Assembly: GCA_964035795.1 (NCBI GenBank) | Contig: OZ038324.1 | Span: forward strand, 2,414,025 to 2,478,024 | From: Pterobdella sp. o SKG-2022 | Taxonomy: Eukaryota; Annelida; Clitellata; Hirudinida; Piscicolidae | Direction: 5' to 3' | Length of the DNA: 64,000 bases | In this document: positions 12,209 through 25,200 of the stretch, piece after piece | Numbering within the stretch: position 1 is the stretch's first letter | Layout: every line of letters starts with the position of its first letter | The notes under the pieces: model-generated | The model's input: only the letters and a program-made list of their open reading frames with translations | The model's database searches: none | Told to the model about the DNA's origin: nothing | Position numbers and translations under genes: made by a program

Positions 12209-15200
12209 GGTCTTGGGCATGACGTTAAACTGCACCAAAGAAAGCGTCTCCAGTTTGAGACTGCTTTCCTGTTATAACCTGGATAACAGTAGACTTCGGT
12301 AACAGGTATCGACAAACTGATATCCTGGTATCGTTGTCATTTGGCTTGGCGGAAGATCATTCTTTATTGACAACTGCAAGGCAAACTGCCCAAGTGTGTG
12401 AACGGCGGTTCTTGAAATCCGATAGTTTCAAGTTGGACGTTAGCTTGGGCTGGCAGTTCTATGAAAACTTTGTCCCAACTAAAAATGGCTTTCATTAGCC
12501 GAGTGCTGTATACCCAGCTACTGGGACGCCTACAGCAGTATAATCTAATATGGATATTATTATATTATTTTATATATATATATACACTAACATCCAACGA
12601 TATAACAGGAGAGATTGCAATCAGAGTTTTTAGGGCCTGTAACGAATTGGGCATCAGAACTGTATCTATCTACTCCGAACAAGATGCTCGTATGATGCAT
12701 CGGTGGGTGGTGTGGGATAATGATGTGGTATGGTGAGATGATGTGGGTGAGGTTGGGTTTGGTTTGGTGTGGGCTGATGGTGGTTCAAGATCAAACTTTG
12801 GCGTAATTTCCACAAAAACTCAATTACATTCCTCTCCAAAGTTCTACACAACATACCAAATATATGAGCCATAAGAAACTTTTTCTGCATAATAATAACT
12901 TATTTTATAAATTACTCTGTAGTAATATCAATAATCTAGGCTAACTGCTGTCAACTCCAGTTACTAGAGCAGTATAATCAAAGTAGATTAATATTGATTA
13001 ATATATACCTCATTTTTTTTCCACAACCACTGCAGTTTCAAGGCTGACGAAGCCTACCAAGTAGGAAAAGGCCTTCAACCAGTACCAGCCTATCTTTCCA
13101 TCTCTGATATCGTTCGCATTGTTAAGGTAGCTCTGATGTTTCTGTTTAAAATAGCAGCTGTAGAATTATTATTATAAACTTTATTATTATCAAGTAGCTT
13201 CTTGTAGAGTTTAATGATTGTGCAACTAAAACCTCTATCTATAACCTCCATTATTGATAAATTATAATATCAGATTTTATTTTTTATTTTTTAAATCATA
13301 TATTGATTTATTTGTGAATTTCAGCTGAAGTTTTTACTGTGTCTTCCATTGTTTATCACCCTGAAAAACTGATTTTTCCTTTTTCAAAATTTTATGTAGA
13401 GAATATATAGTTCATAGTTTATGGAAAATTTTGAATATACATTTAATACGATTCATACAATAATAAATTCCAAAAATGTGATCAAATTTTCGAATGATTG
13501 ACGTTTAAAAGACTTCAGTAATAACAACACCCTAGCTCAGCTTCAATTACACATGTTTTTTGGTATATTTGCTTGAATATTTATTAATTAATTTTTATAA
13601 ATCATCATTTTACAAATAAAGTGATTCACGTAAAATACATGAGCCCATTGAAACACAGGAGAATGAGGTAGATGCTGTCCATCCTGGGTACGGTTTCCTG
13701 TCCGAAAGGGGTGACTTCGCAGACGCCATCATAGAGGGAGGAGCCAGGTTCATTGGTCCTTCCCCCAAAGCCATTAAAATGATGGGAGAAAAGACTGAAG
13801 CGAGAAAAGTAGCTATTGAAGCAGGTGAAAAATTTGAGTCTTAATATCTTATTCCAAATAATAATTGAATATATAATAAATATAAATTTTGAGCAACTTA
13901 AATTGAGCACTTTTAATAAAAGAAATAATACGAAGTTTTTCGTAAGTTGAACTAACATTATCATGTATACAAACTCGATAACAAGTTTGAATTTTTGATA
14001 ATTTATGTTCAACTTACGAAAAGCTTCTCATTATTTAGTTGATAAAAATTTTTGATTTGAATTTTTCATCAACCTAATTTAGTTATTAATAAATGTTAAA
14101 ACTTTTCAAAGGAGTGACAGTGGTGCCAGGAACAGATGGGCCCGTGGAGAACGTGGAGCATGCCTTGGCTTTCTGTAAGGAGCATGGCATGCCTGTGATC
14201 TTCAAGGCTGCCTATGGAGGAGGAGGAAGAGGAATGAGAAAAGTCAATAAGATTGAAGTCAGTTCTTTGTGGTTTTGTGTGTGAGGTAGTACGACATTTA
14301 TTAAGTTCTAGAAGATAAATACTTAATACCAAATTTACTTTTGTTTTGATCTTTATTTTTGATCACGTGTGCCCACAAAGGAAGTAAGAGAACAGTTTGA
14401 AAGAGCAACATCTGAAGCAGTTTCAGCTTTTGGAAACGGAGCTTTGTTTCTGGAAAAATTCATTGTCAAACCAAGACACATTGAAGTACAGATTTTAGCA
14501 GACAAGTTAGTTTTAAAAACATTAAAATTGATATTTCCTGGAAGTCTACTTAACTTGCATTGGGCATAAAAACATACGCAATTTTGTCACAATTTTAATT
14601 TTCAAAACCAATGTCACATAACTAAGTATATATTCACGAACATCCTCGAAACAATCTGAAGATACGGCAACGTGGTGCACTTGCATGAAAGAGACTGTTC
14701 AGTGCAGAGAAGACATCAGAAAGTTGTGGAACTTGCTCCTGCCCCCAAACTCAAACAGCACATCAGAGAGTCAATGCATGCAGATGCTAAGAGGTTGGCT
14801 GCCCACGTTGGGTACGAGAATGCTGGAACTGTGGAGTTTCTGCTTGACACTTCTACAGAAAAGTACTATTTCATCGAGGTGCTACAAGTTTTTAATGTCA
14901 AATTTGTTAGATAAATTTTTATAGTTTGATATTGCAACAAGAATCTTTTTCAAGGTGAACGCAAGATTGCAAGTAGAACACACAGTGACGGAAGAAGTGA
15001 CGGGGTAAAACAGCTTTAGTTTGAATGTATTTTTAATAATTTTACATTTTAATATGCGTTTCTAAATTGAGTCTCTTATGTTTTCATAATTAGACTTATG
15101 CATGTAAGTTATTAAATCTTCAGGGTAGATTTGGTACAATCTCAAATAAAGATTGCCGAGGGATACTCCCTACCCGAGATTGGACTTGAGCAGGTTCGAT

Positions 15201-18200
15201 ACATTTATTATTTGAATAAATAATTGATAAATAACTGAAATGATTGAAAACTGAAGGATAAGATAAAGTTGAGAGGAGCAAGTATTCAAAGCAGGTTGAC
15301 CACTGAGAATCCTGCCAAGGACTTTACTCCCGACACTGGACGAATAGATGTATTTATTTTTTTTTCACAGTTCAATGAGCTAATGAGGTTAAAAAAAAAT
15401 ATTTTAATGTATCAAAAACATTGTGCATTTACAAATCTTTTAAATCTTAAGTACTTTTTGCAAATAAAAGACTTGCAATCTCATCTATAACAAAAGTTAA
15501 AAAACTTGGCAATAAATTAAATTAAATATTTGGCACTAGGTGTTCAGAAATGGAGAAGGCATGGGTGTGAGACTGGACAGCGCATCTGCCTACAGTGGAG
15601 CCATCGTCAGTCCCTTCTATGACTCTCTTCTTGTGAAGGTGGTCTATGTTTTATTTAATACTTTTTAAATTTCAAATATGTGAAATATTTCAATATTAAC
15701 CAATTTTTTCCCATAAATTAACGTTGAAAACTGTTGATAAAATTGACCAATATAAATTGAATATTTGAAATTATTTTTAATTTTGCTTGAAGGTCATTGC
15801 CACCGCTAAAGACCACCAAAATGCCTGCACTAAAATGTTGAGAGCCCTGAGGGAATTCAGGATACGAGGAGTACAGGTCTGATAACAGCAAACTAAATGC
15901 TTACTCTTAAATGTTAATGAAGAAATTATTCAAAAAATCATTTAAATTTCAGACCAACATTCCATTCATAGAAAATGTGTTACAAGACTCTGACTTTGTG
16001 TCTGGTTTTGTGGACACGAGTTTTATCGAGACGAAACCTCACTTGTTGCAATTCAAAGAACCCAAAAACAGAGCTCAAAAGCTTTTGAACTACATTGGAG
16101 ACGTTGTGGTAAACGGACCTCTCACACCGCTAGCGACCACTCTTAAACCCGCCAAAATCAAAGTCGGTATCCCATCCATCCCTGTCCCTGAAACCATCAT
16201 CAATAACGAGTTGGCTTGCTCTTCCTTTGATAATATCGACTCAACATCCAGCAAACAATACGCTTCTATGTTTCCTCCTGGTTGGAAGCAGGTGAAGTTT
16301 TTAATAAATACATGATCAAATTCAATAAACTGTCTATCATCTGAAAAAATTAACTAAAAATTTTCTATAAATAAACTTTTAAATACAGGTGCTGGACAAA
16401 AAAGGTCCTGAAGGTTTCGCCAAAGAGTTAAGAGCCCACAAAGGCTTGTTACTGATGGACACAACACTCAGAGACGCTCACCAGTCCCTTTTGGCCACTA
16501 GGGTCAGAACTCACGACATCAAAAAAATCGCTCCTTTTCTAGCCTATCGGCTCAATGGGCTGGCCATCCTCGAAAATTGGGGCGGTTGGTAAATAATACT
16601 TTTTGATTAATAAGATATTTGTGCTAATAAATGTTTATAGGAAATTATCATGATGAAGTATTTTAGTCAACTCTTTCTAAACACCCAGGTGCCACATTCG
16701 ACGTGGCATACAGGTTCCTGCATGAGGACCCTTGGGAGAGGTTGGGTTTCAAATAACTATCCTTCATTAACAGCATGATAATATTAACTGTCCTGCATCC
16801 GTTCTCAACGTGGAAACAATTACAACAGATTAGAAACGATGAGAAGACTGATTCCAAACATTCCTTTCCAGATGTTGCTCAGAGGGGCCAGTGCTGTGGG
16901 GTACACCAACTACCCTGACAATGTCGTTTACAAGTTAGCATCATTTAGTACATGTTGAAGTATCCATCTTAAAAGTTTGGATAAAAGTAAAATGAATTTG
17001 GCGTTTGATTTTTTTTCTTCAAGTAATAATATTAAACTTTTAAATTTTAATAGATTTTGTTGACTTCTTAATAAACTGTTATTAAATGTTAAAAGATTTT
17101 GTGATTTGGCGGTGAAGTCGGGAATGGACATCTTCAGAGTTTTCGACTCTCTCAACTACACTCCCAATATGATTGTAGGCATGGATGCTGTAGGAAAAGC
17201 TGGTTAGAAAACTACAGAAAACTCGTGAAATTATTATCAGTATTGAAAAATCAATTCTGGGTATAGATGAATATTCAAAAAAAAAAATAACTATGATTTT
17301 TAGGAGGAGTGATTGAAGCAGCTATATCCTACACGGGAGATGTGTCAGACAGTTCCAAAACCAAATACAGTTTGGACTACTACATGAAGCTGGCTGATGA
17401 ATTGGTCAAAGCCGGAACCCACATTCTTGGTGTTAAGGTAAACTAAAAACTCACCAGTAAAACTATTCCAAATTAAATATAGAAACTTTAATAAATTCCA
17501 GGATATGGCTGGTTTGTTAAAACCTCAAGCGGCCAAAATCCTTATTTCCAAACTCAGAGACAAATACCCAGACATGCCCATCCATGTGCACACCCACGAT
17601 ACTTCTGGAGCTGGTGGGATACTTGCTACATCTAAAAGAATATGAAAAACATTAATGATTTAATTATTTGAATTCTCTAAAACACTTTTATTATTGAGTA
17701 CAATCAGCAATTATTTTTTCTCTCTATAAAATAATATAGACTATACTAGCTTATACTACGTTACATGTCAGAATAACTGGATTTACAGCAGCTGGCCTAG
17801 ATACACTAAATCCACCAAACCCCACAAAGGTGTGGCAGCAATGATTGCTTGTGCGGAAGCAGGGGCGGACATTGTGGACGTGGCAGTAGACACAATGTCA
17901 GGCATGACGAGCCAGCCTTCTATGGGAGCCCTCATCGCATCTCTCCAACGCACCTCTCTCGACACCAGTCTGTCATTTGTGATTTTGCACTAGCTTATCA
18001 TTATATTCAATGAGACTATGATATTCTTGGGAAAAAAGATTGAAAGGATTAATAAAAGTAATAATGTAATGCGGTATTTATAAAGCGCTTTTCTCTATAG
18101 TTCAAAGCGCTTGCTAAAAATTTAATGTAGCAAAAACACACTGTAAAAGGTGCTAATTGTCGGCCTACGCGGGATCAAACCCGGTAATTTTAGATATTTA

Positions 18201-21200
18201 GTTTAATGCTCTACAGCAGAGCTATACGGACCGAAAAAATTTTTAAAAACGCGATACGTGTAATTTAGTGTCTTTTTTTGGAAAATTTCAAAAACCATTT
18301 AAAAAACTGAAGTAATAAACAAAATAATATAACAATGATCAATTTATTCAACATAATTCATTATAATATCATTCTTAATTGATTTGGAATATGTCATAGA
18401 CATACCACTGAACCACGTGTCGGAGTACTCAGCTTACTGGGAGCAGGCCAGGCAGTTGTATGCCCCTTTTGAATGCTGTGTCACTATGAAGAGTGGCAAC
18501 ACTGATGTATATGAAAATGAAATTCCAGGTGAGCTTTTTTCATTTATGTATCTGTTCGCTCTTAATGAACTTTACTAAGTTGCACATTGGTAACTTGCCT
18601 GATATGATGAGTGACAGTTTATATCGTTAATAAATGGTGTATGAGATCTTATAATAATTAATTTTGAACAGGCGGTCAATACACGAATATGCAGTTCCAA
18701 GCTTTCAGCCTGGGATTGGCTCAACAGTTTGATGAAGTTAAACAAAAGTATAAAGAAGCGAACCAAATACTAGGAGATCTTGTAAAGGTTGGAAAGAATG
18801 TTAACAATGGGAGTATAAGGTTTCATGATATGTCAATTAAATAAACAAATAAAAATAAAATACCAAATAGAAATTTATAAAACCAATACAAAAATCACCT
18901 TCCAAAATTTTTATTGACATAGGTGACTCCATCAAGTAAAATTGTGGGTGACTTGGCACAGTTCATGGTGCAGAACAAGCTAGACACAAAGAGCTTGAAT
19001 GAAAGAGCAGAAGAGCTTTCTTTCCCTGAGTCTATCGTGCAGTTCATGCAGGGTTTGATCGGCCAACCTGTCGGTGGGTTCCCTGAGCCTCTCAGGTCCA
19101 AGGTGAAAAGATTTGAAATATATAAAAAATTCTTGTTTAGAACATGCTTAATGTTTCTTTATTTATTTTCTAAAATAAGTTTAAATACATTTTTGTCGAT
19201 GAGCTTAAGAAAATAAATCACTAAACTTAAAAAGATTTTCCAGTTTTTAAAAGTACTTTCAATGACCATTAACGTCGATATTATGAGAAAAAATTTAGTA
19301 CATTTATCACTAATAAATGTACTAAAATTTTTTCTCATAATATCGACGTTAATGTTCATTTATATTGCTGAAAAGTACATTAAGATGTCTCTAAAAAGTT
19401 ACTTTCATACAAACTTTATACTTCAAAACGAATGCAAACTTTCTAGATCCTGAAAAAAACGCCCAGAATTGAAGGCCGACCTGGTGCTTCTATGCCTCCA
19501 GTAGACTTTGACAGACGCAAGAAAGAGTTGGAAGAGAACCATGGCATTGAGATATCTGAGAGAGATGTAGTGAGCCATGCTCTGTATCCAAAAGTGATGG
19601 ATGATTACTTGGAATTCCGCAAAACTTACGGCCCTGTAGATAGGCTTGATACCAGGACTTTCCTCGTGGGCCCAGACGTCGATGAAGAAATCAATGTGAG
19701 TTTTGGTGTATTAGATAAAAAATGTAAAAAATACCGTTATCTAATACGTATCTTTGATTTATTGAAATGACTACATAACTTACTATTGGTTTTTTCAAGC
19801 AGAAAACTTATATAAATTTAAAAAACCTTGAAACAAAGGTCGACTTAGAAAGAGGAAAATCGTTGAACATCGTGATGTTGGACAAAAGTGATAAGAAAAT
19901 TTCAGGAGAAAGAGAAGTGTTTTTTGAATTGAATGGACAACCCAGGTCTGTGTACATCAAGGATAAAGAGGCAATGAAGGTAATACGGTGTAAAAAATTA
20001 TATTTAGAGTTTAAAACATTTACTAGTGTTTCAAACAATTCTCGCATTATGGTGAATATAGTTTTACATATTTAATTAATCAAATAGTTATAGTATTTTT
20101 AGACACTTAACCATCATTCTAGGTGCTGTATCAAGATAACATAACAATAAAAAATATGGCCATATTAAAATATTATTATAATATCGATGAAAAATTATTA
20201 CAAATTTACAAATTACTTTCCTTTAAAGACATAATTCATTAGTCTAATGAATTGTGACAAAGTTGAATTTGTCAAAAATTTTAGTTTATGTATAATAAAG
20301 TATCTTTAAAAAACCTCATTTATGTGAAGAATAAAAAACAAATTATTTCAAAAATCATTCATAAAAACAAAAAAATCTCAACCAACATCAACCCACCACA
20401 ATCCACCAAGGATATGAGGGTGCACCCTAAAGCATCCAAAGGTGTCAAGGGATCTGTGGGAGCCCCCATGCCTGGAGAGGTTATAACAAAAAAAAGAATA
20501 ACTATTAACAATAAAAATACTAGCAAAAAAATTGATAATAAATTCAATGTTAAAAATAATAATTTGAATAAAATCTTATAATAAAATAGAAAATTATTAA
20601 ATCAAATAATTGTCTGTAGTATTCATAAAAAGACCAAATGATTAAAGCTTTATGAACCTTTTGTCACTAACAACTATGATGTTGTATGCTTAAGGTGTTG
20701 CATGTGAAAGTGAAGGTTGGCGATGTGGTGGAAAAAGGCCAAGCTTTAGCAGTGAGATTTTTTTTTTAGCAGTGATATATTTTTATGATTGGATTAGATA
20801 GAATGAACCATTTGTGAATTAATATAATCAAGTTTATAATTATTAAATAATGATTTTATTCATATAAGGTTGAAGACAAACTATGAATTTCTCTTTGGAA
20901 TATAAATAGATTAATTAATCTATTTAAATGTAAAATAAGTTTTCAAGCAACTTTAAAACCTTGAATTTATGAAATAAAATTAAAAAATTAGGTTTATGCA
21001 ACAATACAATCATCATGCATCAACTCATAAAAAAATCAAATTTTCTAAAAAAAATTGGCTTAATCAGAATTCATAAAAACCCAAAAAACCCATTGAAACT
21101 CCTCCATTATTTTTGAAAACCTTTTTGATGCCAGAACACTTCAAATATCACAAGGAAACTAACAGACTAACATTCAGGCTTCTAAAAAACCACTAAACTA

Positions 21201-21459
21201 CCCCTGAACATCACAAAAAAACCCAAACTAACCTTAAAAATCACCAAAACATCCCCAACTACCATCACATATTTTCAAACTACCAATAAACCCTTCCTAT
21301 ACTCAAACGCCTCCTCTAACCACCCAGGTGATGAGCGCTCTGAAGATGGAGATGGTGGTACAGGCTCCAGTGGGGGGCAAGGTGACCAAGGTGGAGGCTG
21401 ATAAAGGAATGAAACTTAGTGGAGATGATCTTATTGTTGAGATAGAAGAAGATAAATAG
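10752..21459 (+). CDS. PC: pyruvate carboxylase, mitochondrial
   Basis: ATP- and biotin-dependent carboxylation of pyruvate to oxaloacetate in the mitochondrial matrix (anaplerosis, gluconeogenesis). 29 exons: 10752-10821, 11236-11298, 12609-12702, 13036-13126, 13659-13824, 14112-14257, 14381-14505, 14662-14878, 14955-15004, 15124-15193, 15257-15349, 15540-15638, 15793-15876, 15953-16291, 16389-16584, 16689-16740, 16829-16933, 17096-17202, 17304-17437, 17502-17613, 17830-17967, 18400-18528, 18672-18787, 18923-19102, 19447-19695, 19839-19979, 20411-20479, 20695-20751, 21328-21459. The phases close to 1207 aa (human 1178). Order: basic presequence; biotin carboxylase with VANRGEIAIR and GGGGRGMR (about 197-204); carboxyltransferase with [13 protein letters not shown] (about 590-600), the lysine expected to be carboxylated (K767, [11 protein letters not shown]) and metal ligands HTHDTSGAG (H797, H799); C-terminal biotin carrier with lysine 1170. 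The biotin motif is ALKM rather than the usual AMKM. The N-terminal join (exon 1 to exon 2) is the least certain; an acceptor at 11231 with a phase-0 donor is an alternative. Confidence 0.93.
11376..11460 (+). repeat. small structured repeat, copy B
   Basis: Lies in PC intron 2. It holds a stem GGTGAG, loop CCCATA, stem CTTACT, then GAAAATTACAGC, CAATAAATGTAT and AAAATTCCTC. It aligns with the copy at 50691-50780 and more weakly with those at 20242 and 51998. The function is unknown. Confidence 0.55.
11469..11745. repeat. (AAT)n/(ATT)n microsatellite with inverted halves
   Basis: AAT units on the left switch to ATT units near 11672, so the array can fold on itself. It lies in PC intron 2. 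The open frames on the minus strand are poly-Ile/Tyr artefacts. Confidence 0.92.
12209..12556 (+). repeat. dispersed repeat family 2, long copy
   Basis: A roughly 340-bp interspersed element in PC intron 2, just after an (AT)n run and 53 bp before exon 3. It aligns along its length with 58720-59075; shared blocks include ATAACAGTAGACTT, AACTGCCCAAGT and GAGCTGGCAGT-like sequence. Its 3' end (GTGCTGT ... CCCAGCTACTGGG ... ACAGCAGTATAATCTAAT) matches solo fragments at 12929, 35731 and 48607. It has no coding capacity that I can see and no A/B-box head, so its class (SINE, LINE 3' end or MITE) is open. Confidence 0.7.
12929..12990 (+). repeat. family 2 repeat, 3' end only
   Basis: The segment AGGCTAACTGCTGTCAACTC through AGCAGTATAATC matches the 3' end of the repeat at 12209-12556. 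It is degenerate, with part of the inner hairpin lost. It lies in PC intron 3. Confidence 0.6.
13922..14037. repeat. fold-back element in PC intron 5
   Basis: Inverted arms of about 30 bp (13922-13952 and 14008-14037) share GTTCAACTTACGAAAAGCTT and its complement, with a loop of about 55 bp. The right arm ends 74 bp before exon 6. It has the same ACGAAAAGCTTC motif as the fold-back at 60351. Confidence 0.7.
18061..18235 (-). mobile_element. tRNA-derived SINE, minus orientation
   Basis: On the minus strand: tRNA-like head (about 18232-18160, CGGTCCGTATAGCTC, TAGAGCATTAAAC), body with GCTACATTAAATTT and tail GCGCTTTATAAATAC plus CATTAC. It lies in PC intron 21, antisense to the gene. It is diverged from the tRNA consensus. 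Confidence 0.87.
19250..19378. repeat. near-perfect fold-back (hairpin) element in PC intron 24
   Basis: Left arm about 19261-19305 and right arm 19313-19359 are complementary over about 46 bp with one substitution and one indel, around a 7-nt centre. The pairing extends outward through AAGTACTTT / AAAAGTAC with a further indel. The two strands therefore show mirror open frames of about 65 codons, which are artefacts of the palindrome. Confidence 0.85.
20242..20320 (+). repeat. small structured repeat, copy D
   Basis: In PC intron 26. It holds CTAATGAATTGT, stem GACAAA, loop GTTGAA, stem TTTGTC, then AAAAATTTTAG, AATAAAGTAT and AAAAAACCTC. The stem pairs perfectly and uses different bases from the copies at 50691 and 51998. 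Confidence 0.55.
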
Positions 21460-21589
21460 AAGGATGAAAAGATAGGAGCAGATGATGTGTAATGATGATA
21501 TTGAGGGGTAATCTCTATAACAATAAGATTGAAATACAAACTAATGATAAAAACTTCAAATGTGATTTTGTAAGGATTATAGGGTAAGG

Positions 21590-21595
21590 AATAAA
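21590..21595 (+). promoter_or_regulatory. candidate polyadenylation signal of PC
   Basis: AATAAA lies 131 bp past the PC stop codon. It is the first canonical hexamer after the stop. Confidence 0.5.
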
Positions 21596-22077
21596 ATAGA
21601 TTTATATATAAAAAAGTTAGTTTCAAGTAGAAATGTATTTGAGTTATAAAGTTGAAACCGATTGTATAAAGTGGGCGATCGCTGAATTTTGAAGCGTTGT
21701 GGGTTTTATAAGGGGTTTTCCGCAAACTATTTGTGTATGTACTGAAAACAAAAACGAGTTGTACCTTGAAAAAATAGCTCTCAATGCGTTTTATACAAGT
21801 TCAAGACTTGAGACTCTGGGAGTGTTTCTTAAAAAATGGACACATCAACTTGACACAAGACATATCTAAAATATTTTTATCAACATCTCGTTTTCTGTTG
21901 CTCACACTTAACACCTTAATGAACTTGAATCTATTTAAATGAATTTTTCCGATATTTTTTGCAATATTTTGAAAAAATAATTGAGATTATTTGTTAAATT
22001 TTGCGATTTTCCATCTTTAGAACTATTTTCAACTAAATTTGTACAATGAAAAACTAACACTGAGTTTTGATCAAATG

Positions 22078-22083
22078 TTTATT
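22078..22083 (-). promoter_or_regulatory. candidate polyadenylation signal of the LU gene
   Basis: TTTATT on the plus strand (AATAAA on the minus) lies about 175 bp past the stop codon of the LU protein gene. PC and this gene are convergent. Confidence 0.4.
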
Positions 22084-22257
22084 TTTGAAATAAACTAAAT
22101 TTTTTTCAATTTTGAAAACTCATTTTATTAAAAAGTGAAAATTGCAACCAAAAAGGAATCTTTTTTAAAATTTCAAGTAGAATCTACAGTTTAATGACAT
22201 CACTTCGTTAATCAATGTTCGAAACAAAATCCATTCAAAAAAGAGAAAATAAATAAC

Positions 22258-25200
22258 TCAAATATACTGCTTCAATATATGAACCAAAAACAATGTCGAA
22301 ATCAAAAGAAGGGTTGATACAATGGGAGTGGAAGAGGCATTGGTGATTATAGCACCAAAAGGAATTATATCAGCGTTGCATTTGCTGGTGGGACAAGCGC
22401 AAGCCAATGCTTTTTTGAATTTGTAGCCTGAAAAATCTACTTCAGCATACCTGTTATAGTTGTTTCAATTTTATTCAATGAATCCATAGTTAATCTTTTT
22501 TCAAAAGTATATTTTGCATGATTTAAAATAAGAATAACACATTTGATTTTGTAATGATTATTTCAAGTTTTTGAATTTGAAATCCAACACAGATCAAAAC
22601 TGACACATATCTGACTTCAAAAAATTGTCTTACCTGTTGCACACAGGTTGAGGCAGAGCAAAAGACACACTTGTTTCGCACCCCTTAGCTCTGACTTTAA
22701 ACACTGTTTTATAATGTTAAAAGTTGAGAATTAATTCAGCAGTATTATATAGCTTTTTAACACAAGATAATGATATCAAGTATATAAAAATACAAACACA
22801 AGAAAAAATAAAAATGATAATACTACAATTTTTTGCAAAATCGATTTTTTTGACTCAATAGGCCAAATAATCTTATTGAACATTTTATGAACAGTATAAT
22901 CCCTATTTTTTTAATTAACTCATAAAAACAAATTCTGAAACAAATTAATAGAATTTTTTCAACTTATTCATTTTATTAAAAAGTCTTCATTAACTCACAT
23001 CCTTTCCTGCCACTCATCACAAAGCAGTTCAAAGACTGAGCAGAACACGTCACTAGTTCTTCATTATTTGTGCACATTTCACACTGGTAACATTCCAGTT
23101 TTTGAACCATTTGGTCGTTGCAGTTGTCTGTGCCACACGCAACTACTTTAACATTTGTGTAAGTTTCGTTTTGGAATTCACGGGTTTTAAAGATCAGAGT
23201 TTGCACCGATTGTAATGCATTCGACAATTTAAAATCCTCTGGAACACAACCTTTTTGTTTCACCAGCTTACCATCTAAAAAACGGGTGAAAGGTAAAAAT
23301 TATGGGAAGTAAATTAAACAAAGAAAATGAAAAAATTGTCGTTACTCTTATCGTTTCCTTCAGCATAGAAGCAGTTGAGTAAGCCCTTAGGACAGGTCTG
23401 TGACACTCCACCATCAACGCAATTTGAACAATAATAACAACTGCAGAATGAAATCAAAAGTAATAAAATTTAAATTTTAAGTTATATTTTAAGTTAAATT
23501 TTAAGTTATAGCTAAAAACGTGGAATTTATTGAAATAAATTGACCTTCTAAATCCTGTTTCGGTCGGTTTTAATTCTTTAGTTGTTTCATCATTAGTGCT
23601 GAGTTGAGGGAAGTCTTTGTTGCATCTGTGAAATTTTCATGAAACAGTGTCATTAAACTAGCCTTTTTCAAGGTCAGCGGTTATTTTTTATGTTTGAACA
23701 TTTTTGGTTCAGCTTGTTCACCATTGTCTTTTTGTGATAATAGCTTTAATCTAACTTAATGTCGACGCGTATAGCTAAGGGGGAGAGCATTAACTACCTA
23801 TCTAAAGTTACAGGGCTCGAACCCACGTAGGCCAACAATTAGCAACTGTTCCACATTGTTTTTTCGCTGCATTAAATTTGTAGCAAACGCTTTGATCTAT
23901 AAAGAAAGCGCTTTATGAATACTCCATTACTTTAAATTACATTACATTACATTAAACAACGTTACATTGAATCTTAATTTGTTGTTTGTTGATACATATT
24001 AGCTTCATATTATTTCTACCAATAAATGTGTGGTTTAAAGGTAGTGAGGTTTACGTCGCTAAAATCTTACTCGGTACTACATTATTTGCTCCAAATTGTT
24101 CTCTAAATTCCAAAATTTAAGCGTTTTTTTTAGAAATGAATTGACGTTCGAATGAAATACAGGATTTTAAAGTATGAAAAAGTTTTGCATTATTGTTATC
24201 AGAATTTGTTACTTTTAATAAAAAAACAATCTTGAACTTACGATGCTTTTGAGCAGGGACAAAGTGTAATGAATGCATGAAGTTTTCCATCGACCGTCAC
24301 ATTAGTGTGGTTTTTGCAAACATAATTTGTTGAGGGCACACTTGTGTTGTAACAGCCTCTGAAGGTGCTTGTACCGTCTGATGATGATTTAAAAGTTACA
24401 CTTTTTGCTATAAGAAAAATATAGCTGAATGAACAAAAAAAAATTAAAAATAAATCGTTTTACGAGTTATCTTAGGGAAATTAAAGATGAAATAAAAATA
24501 TGAAATCTTCTCACTGTTGGCGATATAGCAGCTCGTTAGATCTTTGGGGCACTCTTTAACTTCTCCTTCCCCCTGGCAAGCTCCATCACACACGTAACAT
24601 TTGAATGTTGAAGGTTCTGGAAGAGGGTCTCCTGCAGTCAAAGTGTTGCAGTTGTCTGTGGAGCATAAGCATTCGGTAGCATCGATGAGTGTTGAGTTGA
24701 AGGCTGGAGCCTCGTTGAGCTTGGAGCAAGTTAGGCTTTCTTGTTTGGGCAGGCCGCTTAGTGGTGCGCATCCTTTTACCAGCCTTTGGTTACCTGCAAG
24801 TACGTAATATATAGAAAAACTAATTCCAATATGTAAATGTTTTAATGTTACCTTATATTGGAACACATTTCATCAAAACATATCTATTAAAATGTGGCAT
24901 AAATCCAATAAGGAAATCAATTGAATGTAGAAACTACCCACCTTCAAGCATCCCCACACTTTGAAAGCAGTTTTTGGTGCTGTCAGGGCATGTAACTATC
25001 ACTCCAGCCCCAGTACACGGATTGCACTGCAAACACTTCAAGTTGTTCTTCATTTCCTCCGCGTAATTCTGGCTCGATAGAAACTGCACTTCAGCTAAAT
25101 TAAAAACTTTGTTACATCCATCACTACCACATAGGCAACTTGTGGTTTTCTCAAAAACCACCCCTTCAAATGTCGTTGATGGGGTACTCTCACAAAAAGT

